In this document: positions 1 to 7,561 of the stretch, one piece after another
How the letters are laid out: each line of letters opens with the position of its first letter
How positions within the stretch are numbered: position 1 is the first letter of the stretch
Notes under the pieces: generated by a model
What the model was told of the DNA's origin: nothing
The model's input: only the letters and a program-made list of their open reading frames with translations
The model's database searches: none
From: Planococcus circulans
GTDB lineage: Bacteria > Bacillota > Bacilli > Bacillales_A > Planococcaceae
Assembly: GCF_020023385.1 (NCBI RefSeq)
Contig: NZ_JAIQCL010000011.1
Coordinates: 1-64,000 of the forward strand
Length of the DNA stretch: 64,000 bases
Direction: 5' to 3'
Translations under genes and position numbers: made by a program

Positions 1-40
1 AAGCAGAGGGTCGGCGGTTCGATCCCGTCATCCTCCACCA
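1..40 (+). tRNA. tRNA-Val, 3' part only
   Basis: The window opens inside a tRNA, after its anticodon. Visible are the 3' side of the anticodon stem, the variable loop, a five-pair T arm with the TTCGATC loop, the acceptor 3' strand ATCCTCC, discriminator A and an encoded CCA. The 3' half closely matches the B. subtilis-type tRNA-Val, but the anticodon lies outside the window, so the identity is inferred. Confidence 0.75.
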
Positions 41-61
41 TGTTTTTTCGTAAGTTTATAC

Positions 62-145
62 GGTGGGGTAGCGAAGTGGCTAAACGCGGCGGACTGTAAA
101 TCCGCTCCTTCGGGTTCGGCAGTTCGAATCTGCCCCCCACCACCA
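62..145 (+). tRNA. tRNA-Tyr (GTA)
   Basis: Class II tRNA with a long variable arm. Acceptor strands GGTGGGG and CCCCACC pair, the anticodon loop CTGTAAA gives anticodon GTA at 96-98, the T loop is TTCGAAT, and CCA is encoded at 143-145. It is part of a tRNA cluster transcribed on the plus strand. Confidence 0.97.
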
Positions 146-159
146 GTTTCTTATAGCTA

Positions 160-234
160 TGGGGTATAGCCAAGCGGTAAGGCAACGGGTTTTGATCCCG
201 TCATGCCCTGGTTCGAATCCAGGTACCCCAGCCA
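160..234 (+). tRNA. tRNA-Gln (TTG)
   Basis: Cloverleaf with acceptor TGGGGTA pairing with TACCCCA, anticodon loop TTTTGAT giving TTG at 192-194, T loop TTCGAAT, and GCCA at the 3' end (encoded CCA). It lies 14 nt after tRNA-Tyr in the same cluster. Confidence 0.97.
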
Positions 235-246
235 TTTTTTTACTAT

Positions 247-319
247 GAGCCATTAGCTCAGCTGGTAGAGCATCTGACTTTTAATCAGAGGGTCGAAGGT
301 TCGAATCCTTCATGGCTCA
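247..319 (+). tRNA. tRNA-Lys (TTT)
   Basis: Acceptor GAGCCAT pairs with ATGGCTC, anticodon loop CTTTTAA gives TTT, the T arm loop is TTCGAAT and the discriminator is A. The 3' CCA is not encoded (ATTTTC follows), so it needs the CCA-adding enzyme, unlike the three preceding tRNAs. Confidence 0.96.
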
Positions 320-348
320 TTTTCAAATTCCTTGCGCCTGTTCAGCGC

Positions 349-421
349 GGGGCCTTAGCTCAGCTGGGAGAGCGCGTCGCTGGCAGTGACGAGGTCAGGG
401 GTTCGAGCCCCCTAGGCTCCA
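349..421 (+). tRNA. tRNA-Ala (GGC)
   Basis: Acceptor GGGGCCT pairs with AGGCTCC through a G3:U70 wobble, the known alanine identity element. The anticodon loop CTGGCAG gives GGC. CCA is not encoded. Last tRNA of the cluster, followed by the terminator at 454-491. Confidence 0.96.
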
Positions 422-453
422 TTGTTCCATGTGTATTTGTACTATCCATGTGT

Positions 454-491
454 AAAAAAGCCGTATCCATTAACTTGGATACGGCTTTTTT
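454..491. terminator. Bidirectional terminator between tRNA cluster and citA
   Basis: A-run, a ten-pair stem (GCCGTATCCA with TGGATACGGC) and a T-run. The A-run and T-run on either side make it usable for both the plus-strand tRNA operon and the minus-strand citA gene, whose stop codon overlaps its edge. Confidence 0.9.
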
Positions 492-1571
492 TTAGTTTCC
501 GATGTATTCGGACTGTGGCCGGAAAATCACGTTGTTTTCTTGTTGTTCCAGTGAATGCGCGGTCCAGCCGACAATGCGCGCCACACTGAATGTCGGTGTA
601 AACAGCCCTGTCGGCATGGCAATCGACCGCATGATGGCTGCGGCATAAAATTCTACATTGGTATACAGAGCACGCCCCGGCTTGCGCTCGTTCAGCAGCT
701 CGATGATGCGGGTCTCGGCAGCCGCCGCCAAGTCGAGCCATGGATCTTTCCCCTGCAACTCCAGACATTTTTTGCGGAGAACAATCGACCGGGGATCTTC
801 TGTCCGGTAGACCCGGTGGCCGAATCCCATGATCTTTTCGCCGCGGTCCAGCTTTTCTGAAATCACGGCATCGATGTGGTCTTCGGTCTTCATTTCATCG
901 AGCAGGTCGATGACACCGGATGGAGCGCCTCCGTGAAGGGGACCTTTCATAGCACCGAGAGCAGAGGTGATGGCTGATACGAGATCGGATTCCGTAGAGA
1001 TGGTGACGCGTGCTGCAAAGGTCGAGGCGTTCATGCCATGCTCCATGGTCAGCTTCAAATAGGTCTCGAGTGCTTCCGTTTGTGCGCCGGTCGGTTCCTG
1101 GCCGTTGATCATCCACAGGTAGTTGGCAGTGTGCCCCAAATCACTTCGGGGTGCAATCGGCTCCTGACCGTTTTGAATGCGGTAAAATGAAGCCGTCATC
1201 ACCGGCAGGACAGCTGTCAGTGCAATGGCTTGTTCTGCGGAAGAGAGAGATTGGAATTCGCTATGCGAATAAGCAGATACCAATGTCCGAACGGCGTCCA
1301 TCAAAGAGGTTTCTTTTGGCAGCAGCTGTGCAATGTCAGCAATATGCGCCGGAAGTTTACGGTGGGCAGCCAATTGTTGCTGAAGCTGTTTCAACTGCTC
1401 AGCATCGGGCCACTGACCGTGCCAGAGAAAATAAGCGGTTTCTTCGAATGACCTGCCTTCTATAGCGTTTTCCACCAATTGTCCCCGGTAACGCAGTTCT
1501 CCCCGGTCCCCATCTACAGAAGCAATGGCTGTTTGGACGGCTACTACACCTTTCAATCCTTGCTGAAACAT
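492..1571 (-). CDS. citA: Citrate synthase, CitA type
   Basis: Predicted citrate synthase condensing acetyl-CoA and oxaloacetate to citrate in the cytosol. At 359 aa it is the size of B. subtilis CitA (366 aa) and shares its N-terminal start, the central EHGMNASTFAARV segment, MKGPLHGGAPS, MGFGHRVY with the substrate-binding His, and the FTPTFSVARIVGW region near the C-terminus. The ATG at 1571 is preceded by a GGAGGAATT ribosome binding site. It is divergent from a LysR gene whose product resembles CitR, the repressor of citA in B. subtilis; that arrangement favours the CitA name over the main Krebs-cycle paralogue CitZ or the methylcitrate synthase MmgD. Paralogue choice is inference. Confidence 0.93.
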   Translation of the reverse strand: MFQQGLKGVVAVQTAIASVDGDRGELRYRGQLVENAIEGRSFEETAYFLWHGQWPDAEQLKQLQQQLAAHRKLPAHIADIAQLLPKETSLMDAVRTLVSAYSHSEFQSLSSAEQAIALTAVLPVMTASFYRIQNGQEPIAPRSDLGHTANYLWMINGQEPTGAQTEALETYLKLTMEHGMNASTFAARVTISTESDLVSAITSALGAMKGPLHGGAPSGVIDLLDEMKTEDHIDAVISEKLDRGEKIMGFGHRVYRTEDPRSIVLRKKCLELQGKDPWLDLAAAAETRIIELLNERKPGRALYTNVEFYAAAIMRSIAMPTGLFTPTFSVARIVGWTAHSLEQQENNVIFRPQSEYIGN

Positions 1572-1634
1572 GTGGAATTCCTCCTTTTTCTTTTAGTTTA
1601 CTCTTCGGATTTGATAAAAAAAATTAAAGATATA

Positions 1635-1649
1635 TAATTGAGACAATTA
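1635..1649. promoter_or_regulatory. Palindrome in citA-citR divergent region, candidate CitR operator
   Basis: TAATTG-AGA-CAATTA is a perfect palindrome with 6-bp arms, centred about 35 bp upstream of the citR start and about 70 bp from the citA start. LysR regulators usually bind such dyads (T-N11-A type) between divergent genes. Binding by CitR is inferred from position only. Confidence 0.45.
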
Positions 1650-1676
1650 AGAATAGTAATCGAGATGGGGGATGTC

Positions 1677-2558
1677 ATGGAAGTCCAGTGGTTAAGAACC
1701 TTTGTGGACGCTGCAGAAACCTTGAATTTCAGAATGAGCTCGGAACGCCTGATGATGTCACAACCTAGTGTCACCGTCCATATCCGCTTATTGGAGGAAA
1801 GCTTAGGCCTCTCCTTATTCAAACGCAGCCATAACCGGGTGTCATTGACCGAGGAAGGGCGCTATTTTAAGGGAAAAGCAGAAAAGGTGCTTGAACAGCT
1901 GGATGATAGTGTGGAAGAGCTGCATTCATTCGCCCAGGGCTACCGCAAAAAATGGACCTTGGCGATTTCTCCTTTGATGGCAGAGACGATTTTGCCTTAT
2001 ATTTTGAAATCATTCACAGGGCAGCATCCGGAAGTGGAGCTGGTGATCCGGGTGGAAGAATCCGAACAGATCGAAGCGTTGGTTGAGTCGGAGCAGGTAT
2101 CAGCCGGAATCTCTGCCTTGCCGCCGAGTAGGGGCGGCATTGCACAGCTTGTAGTCTACGACGATCCACTGCTGTTCATCCTTCCAAGAGATGCCTATGA
2201 TGATGAGACGGGGCCTGCGGTTTCAGTAGAGAAGGCCTTACGGACATCTGTATTGTTTACGCACCATCACCCCGTTTTTTGGGAAGAGCTGTTGGGGCAG
2301 CTGCGTCTGTATGTTCCTGGTATCCGCACCATGAAAGTGACGCAGGCGTATATTGCCAAACGGTTTATCCAGGAAGGTTTAGGTGCTTCTTTTTTGCCCA
2401 AATCGATGGTCCGTCGGGAGCTGGTCGAAGGGCGCTTGATGGAAGCGCATTTCGACTTGTTTCCTCTACCCGTCGTCTCCACTTATTTTTTGACGAAACA
2501 CATGGGTGCGCTTGAACAGGATTTCTTGCAGCGCATCCAATCGGTATATTTTACTTAA
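1677..2558 (+). CDS. citR: LysR-type regulator CitR
   Basis: LysR transcription factor of 293 aa, likely controlling the divergent citrate synthase gene. Residues 1-60 form the winged HTH (starting MEVQWLRTFVDAAETLNF); residues 90-290 are the periplasmic-binding-protein-like effector domain. The C-terminal block MKVTQAYIAKRFIQEGLG closely resembles B. subtilis CitR. The start at 1677 is chosen because GGGGG lies 5 nt upstream and the N-terminus then aligns with CitR; an in-frame ATG at 1638 would add 13 unrelated residues and overlap the palindrome. The GNAT gene follows after 14 nt and is probably cotranscribed. The effector is unknown. Confidence 0.88.
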   Translation: MEVQWLRTFVDAAETLNFRMSSERLMMSQPSVTVHIRLLEESLGLSLFKRSHNRVSLTEEGRYFKGKAEKVLEQLDDSVEELHSFAQGYRKKWTLAISPLMAETILPYILKSFTGQHPEVELVIRVEESEQIEALVESEQVSAGISALPPSRGGIAQLVVYDDPLLFILPRDAYDDETGPAVSVEKALRTSVLFTHHHPVFWEELLGQLRLYVPGIRTMKVTQAYIAKRFIQEGLGASFLPKSMVRRELVEGRLMEAHFDLFPLPVVSTYFLTKHMGALEQDFLQRIQSVYFT

Positions 2559-2572
2559 AAGGAGAGATCGGG

Positions 2573-3136
2573 ATGATTATTGAATCGGATGGTGTTCGTT
2601 TACGTTTATTGAAGAGAGACGATTTTGAAGCGCTATGGGCATTGTATACGCCAAAAATCTTTGAGCATATGCTCAATAAAGTCGAGGTTTTCGAAGATAT
2701 GGTGGCGTGGCTGGAAGCGGGTCTGAACCAATCGAATGTTCTTATTTTTGCGGTGGAAAACCCGGGAACGGGTGATATTCTGGGGACGACACGCATATAT
2801 GCAATTGATGAGGCCAATAAAAGCTGTGAAATCGGCGCCACTTTTTATGCGCAGTCCGCTCAGCGAACGCATGTCAATACGGCAGTCAAGCGTGCATTGC
2901 TGAGTTATTGCTTTGAAGAGCGCGGCATGATCCGGGTCCAATTCAAAACAGATGCCGCAAATGTCCCTTCACAAAAGGCCATTGAACGCATCGGCGCTGT
3001 AAAAGAAGGCGTCCTGCGCAATGAACGCATCCGCTCGACGGGCAAGCCAAGAGACGCCGTGGTTTATTCTATTATTGATCGGGACTGGCCGAAAGTGAAA
3101 AAAGATCTCGCAAAAAAAGTGAATAAATATACCTGA
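2573..3136 (+). CDS. GNAT family N-acetyltransferase (RimJ/RimL-like)
   Basis: 187-aa GNAT acetyltransferase of the RimJ/RimL/SpeG-like branch (Acetyltransf_3). Seen: the N-terminal VRLRLLKRDDFEALW segment, the beta4 strand around CEIGATFY, an acetyl-CoA binding region with an unusual HVNTAVKRALLSY instead of the common GxGxA form, and the classical C-terminal NVPSQKAIERIGAVKEG. Such proteins acetylate protein N-termini, amino acids or polyamines using acetyl-CoA; the substrate cannot be read from the sequence. An AAGGAGAG site precedes the ATG. It follows citR by 14 nt, so readthrough from citR is likely. Confidence 0.85.
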   Translation: MIIESDGVRLRLLKRDDFEALWALYTPKIFEHMLNKVEVFEDMVAWLEAGLNQSNVLIFAVENPGTGDILGTTRIYAIDEANKSCEIGATFYAQSAQRTHVNTAVKRALLSYCFEERGMIRVQFKTDAANVPSQKAIERIGAVKEGVLRNERIRSTGKPRDAVVYSIIDRDWPKVKKDLAKKVNKYT

Positions 3137-3146
3137 TTTTGTACGG

Positions 3147-3176
3147 TTGAGCCAAAGAGACCTTAGCGGTTACAAT
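3147..3176 (+). promoter_or_regulatory. Candidate SigA promoter for arginase gene
   Basis: TTGAGC (-35) and TACAAT (-10) are separated by 18 nt, with the -10 about 30 nt before the rocF start. Reasonable but not perfect match. In B. subtilis rocF depends on SigL; no GG/GC-type -24/-12 promoter was recognised here. Confidence 0.5.
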
Positions 3177-3206
3177 GAGTCTATCTTGCTAAGGGGGTAT
3201 AAAATA

Positions 3207-4115
3207 ATGAATAAATTAAATATATCTATTATCGGAGTTCCAATGGACCATGGGCAAAATCGCCGTGGCGTCGACATGGGACCAAGCGCGATCCGTTATG
3301 CGGGTGTCGTGGACCGCATTGAAAACCTGGGCCATATCGTTTCGGATGAAGGGGATATCCAAATCGGCAAAGCAGACGGCAGCGTCGATACATCAACGAA
3401 CTTGCGTAATTTGAAAGCGATTACGGAAGCGACGGAAGCACTTGGAGACAAAGTGTTTGAAGTGGCAGAATCCGGCAATTTCCCATTGGTGCTCGGCGGA
3501 GACCACAGCATTGCCATCGGTACTCTTTCCGGAATTTCCGAACGCCATGAAAACCTAGGCGTCATCTGGTATGATGCGCATGCGGATATGAATACCAGTG
3601 ATACGTCGCCATCCGGCAATATCCACGGCATGCCGCTTGCAGCAAGCTTTGGGCTCGGCCATGAAAAACTGACGAACATCCGCGGCTACTCACCAAAAGT
3701 GAAGCCTGAAAATATCGTCATCATCGGCGCGCGTTCCGTTGACCCTGGTGAACGCCAGTTGATCAAAGAACGCGGCATCCGTGTCTACAGCATGCACGAA
3801 ATTGATAAAATGGGCATGAATGCGGTTATCGAAGATGCGATCCATTATTTAAAAGAGGAACGCAAAACGGATGCTGTCCACTTGTCATTGGACCTTGACG
3901 GCATCGATCCAATCTACACACCGGGTGTCGGCACACCGGTTCCGGGCGGCATCAGCTACCGGGAAAGCCACTTGGCGATGGAAATGCTGTTTGATGCAAA
4001 CATCATCACTTCTGCTGAGTTTGTGGAAGTCAATCCGATCCTGGATGAGAAGAATCGGACAGCTGATGTAGCTGTTGCGTTGATCGGTTCGCTGTTCGGC
4101 GAAAAATTATTATAA
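3207..4115 (+). CDS. rocF: Arginase
   Basis: Manganese enzyme that hydrolyses L-arginine to ornithine and urea in arginine catabolism. The 302-aa product is close to B. subtilis RocF from end to end. Metal-binding motifs are intact: GGDHS (His100), DAHAD (Asp123, His125, Asp127) and SLDLDGIDP. The C-terminal ISYRESHLAMEMLFDA and SAEFVEVNPILD blocks are typical of arginase rather than agmatinase. The start at 3207 follows an AAGGGGG ribosome binding site; the longer frame from 3147 would run through the likely promoter. No rocD, rocE or rocR lies next to it, so the rest of the pathway is elsewhere. Confidence 0.95.
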   Translation: MNKLNISIIGVPMDHGQNRRGVDMGPSAIRYAGVVDRIENLGHIVSDEGDIQIGKADGSVDTSTNLRNLKAITEATEALGDKVFEVAESGNFPLVLGGDHSIAIGTLSGISERHENLGVIWYDAHADMNTSDTSPSGNIHGMPLAASFGLGHEKLTNIRGYSPKVKPENIVIIGARSVDPGERQLIKERGIRVYSMHEIDKMGMNAVIEDAIHYLKEERKTDAVHLSLDLDGIDPIYTPGVGTPVPGGISYRESHLAMEMLFDANIITSAEFVEVNPILDEKNRTADVAVALIGSLFGEKLL

Positions 4116-4142
4116 TCAAAAACAGGCACAAGCCTTTTCAAG

Positions 4143-4183
4143 CTGCAGACACTCGATCCGTTCGAGCTGTCTGCAGTTTTTTT
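4143..4183 (+). terminator. rocF terminator
   Basis: Long hairpin: CTGCAGACA pairs with TGTCTGCAG, with an inner CTCGA/TCGAG stem, then T7. Rho-independent terminator downstream of rocF. Confidence 0.9.
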
Positions 4184-4280
4184 ATGCTGCAAACAGGAAA
4201 CTTTTTCATTTTAAAAACGTTACAAAATTAGTTGGATTTATTTGGGTATTGTCTGATACGATAGAATAAGAAAAAATAAA

Positions 4281-4308
4281 TGAAACTTTTCATGTTAAGG
4301 GACGTATA
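4281..4308 (+). promoter_or_regulatory. SigW-type promoter of sigW-rsiW
   Basis: TGAAAC, 16 nt, then CGTATA: this is the canonical SigW promoter (TGAAAC-N16-CGTA). It lies 37 nt before the sigW start, implying the autoregulation known for sigW in B. subtilis. Confidence 0.92.
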
Positions 4309-4344
4309 TAAAGTACAGCCGCATAGGCGGAGGGAAATGAGATC

Positions 4345-4908
4345 ATGGATGCGTTAGTCAATAAACGAATAGCTAAAGTATTAAAAGGCGATCAGAACGC
4401 ATTCGCCGAAATCGTGGAGCTTTACCAGCACCAGCTGTATCAGATCTGCTACCGGATGCTTGGCAACAAGCAGGAAGCGGAAGATATTGCTCAGGAAGCT
4501 TTTATGCGGGCTTATGTCAACATCCACACGTTTGACCAGAAGCGGAAATTTTCGACCTGGCTGTACCGCATCGCCACCAATCTGTGCATCGACCGGATCC
4601 GCAAGAAAAAGCCGGATTACCACTTGGATGCAGAAGTGCGCGGAACGGAAGGCTTGAACATGTATTCGAAAATCGCCAATGATGACGAGCTTCCGGAAGA
4701 AGAGTTAATGCGGATGGAAGTGCAGGAGCGGGTACAGTATGAAATTAGCCGCTTGCCAGATAAGTACCGTGCCGCTATTGTATTAAAGTATATTGAAGAA
4801 TTGCCGCTGGCGGAAATCAGTGAAATTTTGGATTTGCCGTTGGGTACGGTGAAGACGCGTATACATCGTGGGCGAGAAGCTCTTCGCAAGCAATTGAGCA
4901 ATTTGTAG
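4345..4908 (+). CDS. sigW: ECF sigma factor SigW
   Basis: ECF sigma factor for cell-envelope stress (antimicrobial peptides, detergents, wall-active agents). At 187 aa it has the same length as B. subtilis SigW and nearly the same conserved blocks: region 2 with AEDIAQEAFMRAYVNI and KFSTWLYRIATNLCIDRIRK, the linker PDYHLDAEV, and region 4 ending LPLGTVKTRIHRGREALRKQL. A SigW-type promoter at 4281 shows autoregulation, and its anti-sigma factor gene follows after 12 nt with a GGAGG site between. Activity is expected to be released by stepwise proteolysis of RsiW. Confidence 0.97.
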   Translation: MDALVNKRIAKVLKGDQNAFAEIVELYQHQLYQICYRMLGNKQEAEDIAQEAFMRAYVNIHTFDQKRKFSTWLYRIATNLCIDRIRKKKPDYHLDAEVRGTEGLNMYSKIANDDELPEEELMRMEVQERVQYEISRLPDKYRAAIVLKYIEELPLAEISEILDLPLGTVKTRIHRGREALRKQLSNL

Positions 4909-4920
4909 GAGGCGAGCATT

Positions 4921-5556
4921 ATGAATGCGTGTCCGGAAAATGTGCTTCATCTAATGGATGATTACCTTGATGGAGATATCAATCCAACTGATGAACAGCA
5001 ATTGAGAGACCACCTGGAGAGCTGCAGCGATTGCAGAAAGCAGTACCAGGAATTAAGCAGAACCATTGCATTTGTCCAAAGTGCCTCACATATAAAAGCA
5101 CCATCCGATTTTGTCCAGAAGACAATGGGAAGGCTGCCGAAAGAAAGACAGCGTGCAGGCGTCCAGCGTTGGTTCAGAAGACATCCGATGCTGGCAGCTG
5201 CAGCGCTGTTCTGCGTGTTGATGAGCGCAGTATTATTTACAAACTTCAATGACGACCAGCAGTTTGCGTTTACCAAACAGCCGAATCTGGTGGTCGAGGG
5301 ACAGACTGTCATCGTCCCTGAAGGGCAGACCGTAGTTGGTGACTTGACGGTGCGCAACGGTGATTTGCGCGTCGAGGGCGAGCTTCAAGGGGACGTGACG
5401 ATCGTCAATGGCCAATACATGGCATCGAGCGGCGTCATCACCGGTGAAATCGAGGAAATCGACAAAGCTTTTGAATGGCTGTGGTACACCATCAAAAACG
5501 GTTTTAAAGATGCAGCCGCTATTTTTGGTGGAGATGACAGCCAAATAGAAGAGTAA
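4921..5556 (+). CDS. rsiW: Anti-sigma factor RsiW
   Basis: Single-pass membrane anti-sigma factor that holds SigW inactive. The cytosolic zinc-binding anti-sigma domain is visible with Cys4, His31, Cys35 and Cys38 (HxxxCxxC). A transmembrane helix lies at about residues 78-98 (MLAAAALFCVLMSAVLFTNF), and the C-terminal ~110 residues are external. Length 211 aa agrees with B. subtilis RsiW (208 aa). Family knowledge: external cleavage by PrsW and then intramembrane cleavage by RasP free SigW. Cotranscribed with sigW and closed by the terminator at 5555. Confidence 0.94.
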   Translation: MNACPENVLHLMDDYLDGDINPTDEQQLRDHLESCSDCRKQYQELSRTIAFVQSASHIKAPSDFVQKTMGRLPKERQRAGVQRWFRRHPMLAAAALFCVLMSAVLFTNFNDDQQFAFTKQPNLVVEGQTVIVPEGQTVVGDLTVRNGDLRVEGELQGDVTIVNGQYMASSGVITGEIEEIDKAFEWLWYTIKNGFKDAAAIFGGDDSQIEE

Positions 5557-5587
5557 AACCCATCCTCTCCTAAAGGATGGGTTTTTT
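5555..5587 (+). terminator. sigW-rsiW terminator
   Basis: AAAACCCATCCT pairs with AGGATGGGTTTT across an 8-nt loop, followed by the T-run. It separates the SigW regulon unit from the cdaA operon. Confidence 0.92.
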
Positions 5588-5659
5588 CTATGAAGGCAAG
5601 CCCAATTCACTTATGATATACTTAATGCATATGCAGATGTAGAAAAGCGAGGGTTGCAG

Positions 5660-6496
5660 ATGCCTTTTTTGGAGAATTTAACAGACCAAACACCACTCGA
5701 ACTTCTAGGGAATATTATTGATATTTTATTAGTTTGGTTCGTTATCTATAAATTGATCACCGTCATCAAAGGAACGAAGGCTGTTCAATTGCTGAAAGGG
5801 ATCTTTGTCATTATTATTGCACGCCTCGTGACACAGGCACTCAACCTGGAAACGCTCGGCTGGATCATGCAGCAGGTGCTCGAATGGGGCTTCCTGGCCA
5901 TCATCATCATTTTCCAGCCGGAGCTGCGCCGTGCGCTCGAACAACTGGGCCGCGGCAAGCTGTTCTCCAGCAGTACGCTGAATGAAGAGTCTGAGCGCAA
6001 CCGCTTGATCGAAGCAATGTCCAAATCCGTCAGCTATATGGCGAAACGGCGAATTGGGGCATTGATATCGATTGAACGCGAAACGGGTTTGAGCGAGTAC
6101 ATTGAAACCGGCATTCCGATGAACTCGGACATTACCTCTGAGTTGATCATCAATTTGTTCATCCCGAATACACCGTTGCATGACGGAGCGGTGATTGTAC
6201 AAAAAAACCGGATTGCCGCCGCGGCCTGCTATTTGCCGCTCTCAGAAAGTCCGTTCATTTCGAAAGAGCTGGGAACGCGTCACCGTGCCGCTCTCGGCAT
6301 CAGCGAAGTAACCGATGCGATTACGATTGTCGTATCGGAAGAGACAGGCGCCATCAGCCTGACGGCGAATGGCGATTTGCACCGCAATTTGTCACTTGAA
6401 GACTTCGAAGTGAAGCTGCGCCGGATCTGGTTCGGGGCAGAACAGCAGGAAGTCGCTCTTTCCTGGTGGAATTGGAGGGGGAAAAAGAATGGATAA
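5660..6496 (+). CDS. cdaA: Diadenylate cyclase CdaA
   Basis: Membrane-bound diadenylate cyclase making cyclic-di-AMP from two ATP; the signal controls potassium and osmotic balance and wall homeostasis. Three hydrophobic segments occupy about residues 12-100, followed by the DAC domain with the catalytic DGA motif (Asp175-Ala177) and the RHR motif (Arg207-Arg209), both intact. The ATG at 5660 is preferred because GAGGG ends 6 nt upstream; a TTG at 5654 directly abuts that site. The gene overlaps cdaR by 8 nt and leads to glmM, the conserved cdaA-cdaR-glmM module in which CdaR and GlmM tune CdaA activity. Confidence 0.96.
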   Translation: MPFLENLTDQTPLELLGNIIDILLVWFVIYKLITVIKGTKAVQLLKGIFVIIIARLVTQALNLETLGWIMQQVLEWGFLAIIIIFQPELRRALEQLGRGKLFSSSTLNEESERNRLIEAMSKSVSYMAKRRIGALISIERETGLSEYIETGIPMNSDITSELIINLFIPNTPLHDGAVIVQKNRIAAAACYLPLSESPFISKELGTRHRAALGISEVTDAITIVVSEETGAISLTANGDLHRNLSLEDFEVKLRRIWFGAEQQEVALSWWNWRGKKNG

Positions 6497-7484
6497 GATG
6501 ATGGACAATCGCTGGTTTTTACGAAGCACGGCGCTGCTGTTAGCCTTCCTTTTATTCTTTTCGGTGCAGGCGGAAGATAACTCTACGGGGACGACGGACA
6601 ATAGCCGGACCTCGGAAGTGATTGAAGATGTGGAACTTGAGGTATACCATGATAATAGCCTGATGGTCAGCGGTGTACCGAAAACAGCTGATCTGCATCT
6701 CAATGGCCCTGTCAGTATTGTACAGACAGCGCGCCAATTGGAAGACTTTACGTTGTTTGTGGATTTGCGCAATTTGCCGATGGGGGAGCATCAAGTCCCA
6801 ATCCAAACCGAAAATCTCTCTGAACAATTAAATATCCGAGTCGACCCCGCTTTTGTCAATGTAGTGATCGAAGAGCGGGTGTCACAGGAATTCCGTATCG
6901 ATCCGGAAATAAATGAACGGATGCTGGCAGAAGGCTTTATTTTGGAAAGTGTGGCTGTCAATCCGGAAACCGTTACTGTGACCGGCCCGAAAAGCATGAT
7001 TGACGCCATCAGCTTTGTGAAAGCGACGGTCTCGGGCGAGCAGGGAGTGAAGGAATCCTTTACGACTGGTGCACGTGTCCGCGTATTGGCAGAAGATCTG
7101 ACGAAACTCGAAAATGCGGAAATCGAACCGCAGGAAGTCGAAGTGGATGTCAATGTCGTCGAATACAGTAAATTAGTGCCGGTAAGGCTTGAGCCGATAG
7201 GCGAAGCCCGTCCAGGCATCACCATCAATGACTGGAACACGACCACAGAAGAAGTTCGGATTTTCGGTCCGAAAACGGTGGTGGATGAAATCACTGAATA
7301 TGTCATTGAAGTGGAAGCGTCAAGCGTCACGGCTGAAGATGATACCGTGGAAGTGGAGCTGGAAATTCCTTCTGGAGCTTCCGGCGTTTCACCGGGCCAA
7401 GTCTCGGTGGAAGCGGAAACAGTGATCGATGAGGCGGCGCTGATCCCGGAAGATCCTGAAGCGACGGACGATACAACGCCATAA
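6489..7484 (+). CDS. cdaR: CdaA regulator CdaR, YbbR-domain protein
   Basis: Membrane-anchored extracellular regulator of CdaA. An N-terminal transmembrane anchor at about residues 9-27 (WFLRSTALLLAFLLFFSVQA) precedes about three YbbR repeats (roughly residues 45-130, 135-235 and 240-315) and an acidic tail. At 331 aa it is shorter than B. subtilis CdaR (483 aa, four repeats), so one repeat appears to be missing. It overlaps cdaA by 8 nt, indicating translational coupling, and precedes glmM. No enzymatic role is expected. Confidence 0.93.
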   Translation: MDKMMDNRWFLRSTALLLAFLLFFSVQAEDNSTGTTDNSRTSEVIEDVELEVYHDNSLMVSGVPKTADLHLNGPVSIVQTARQLEDFTLFVDLRNLPMGEHQVPIQTENLSEQLNIRVDPAFVNVVIEERVSQEFRIDPEINERMLAEGFILESVAVNPETVTVTGPKSMIDAISFVKATVSGEQGVKESFTTGARVRVLAEDLTKLENAEIEPQEVEVDVNVVEYSKLVPVRLEPIGEARPGITINDWNTTTEEVRIFGPKTVVDEITEYVIEVEASSVTAEDDTVEVELEIPSGASGVSPGQVSVEAETVIDEAALIPEDPEATDDTTP

Positions 7485-7561
7485 GGGCTTTGAGGAACAT
7501 AAAAAAGCGAAAGCTTAACTAAAACAATCAGAAGCAAATGATTGAAGGAGCGAAAAGTAGA

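Noticed and set aside
1-421. tRNA cluster as integration site of a mobile element
   Set aside because: No integrase, no direct repeat of a tRNA 3' end and ordinary core genes follow.
6791-7537. Long minus-strand frame (248 codons) opposite cdaR
   Set aside because: Ser/Thr-rich antisense shadow of a clearly identified CdaR gene; no ribosome binding site or family.
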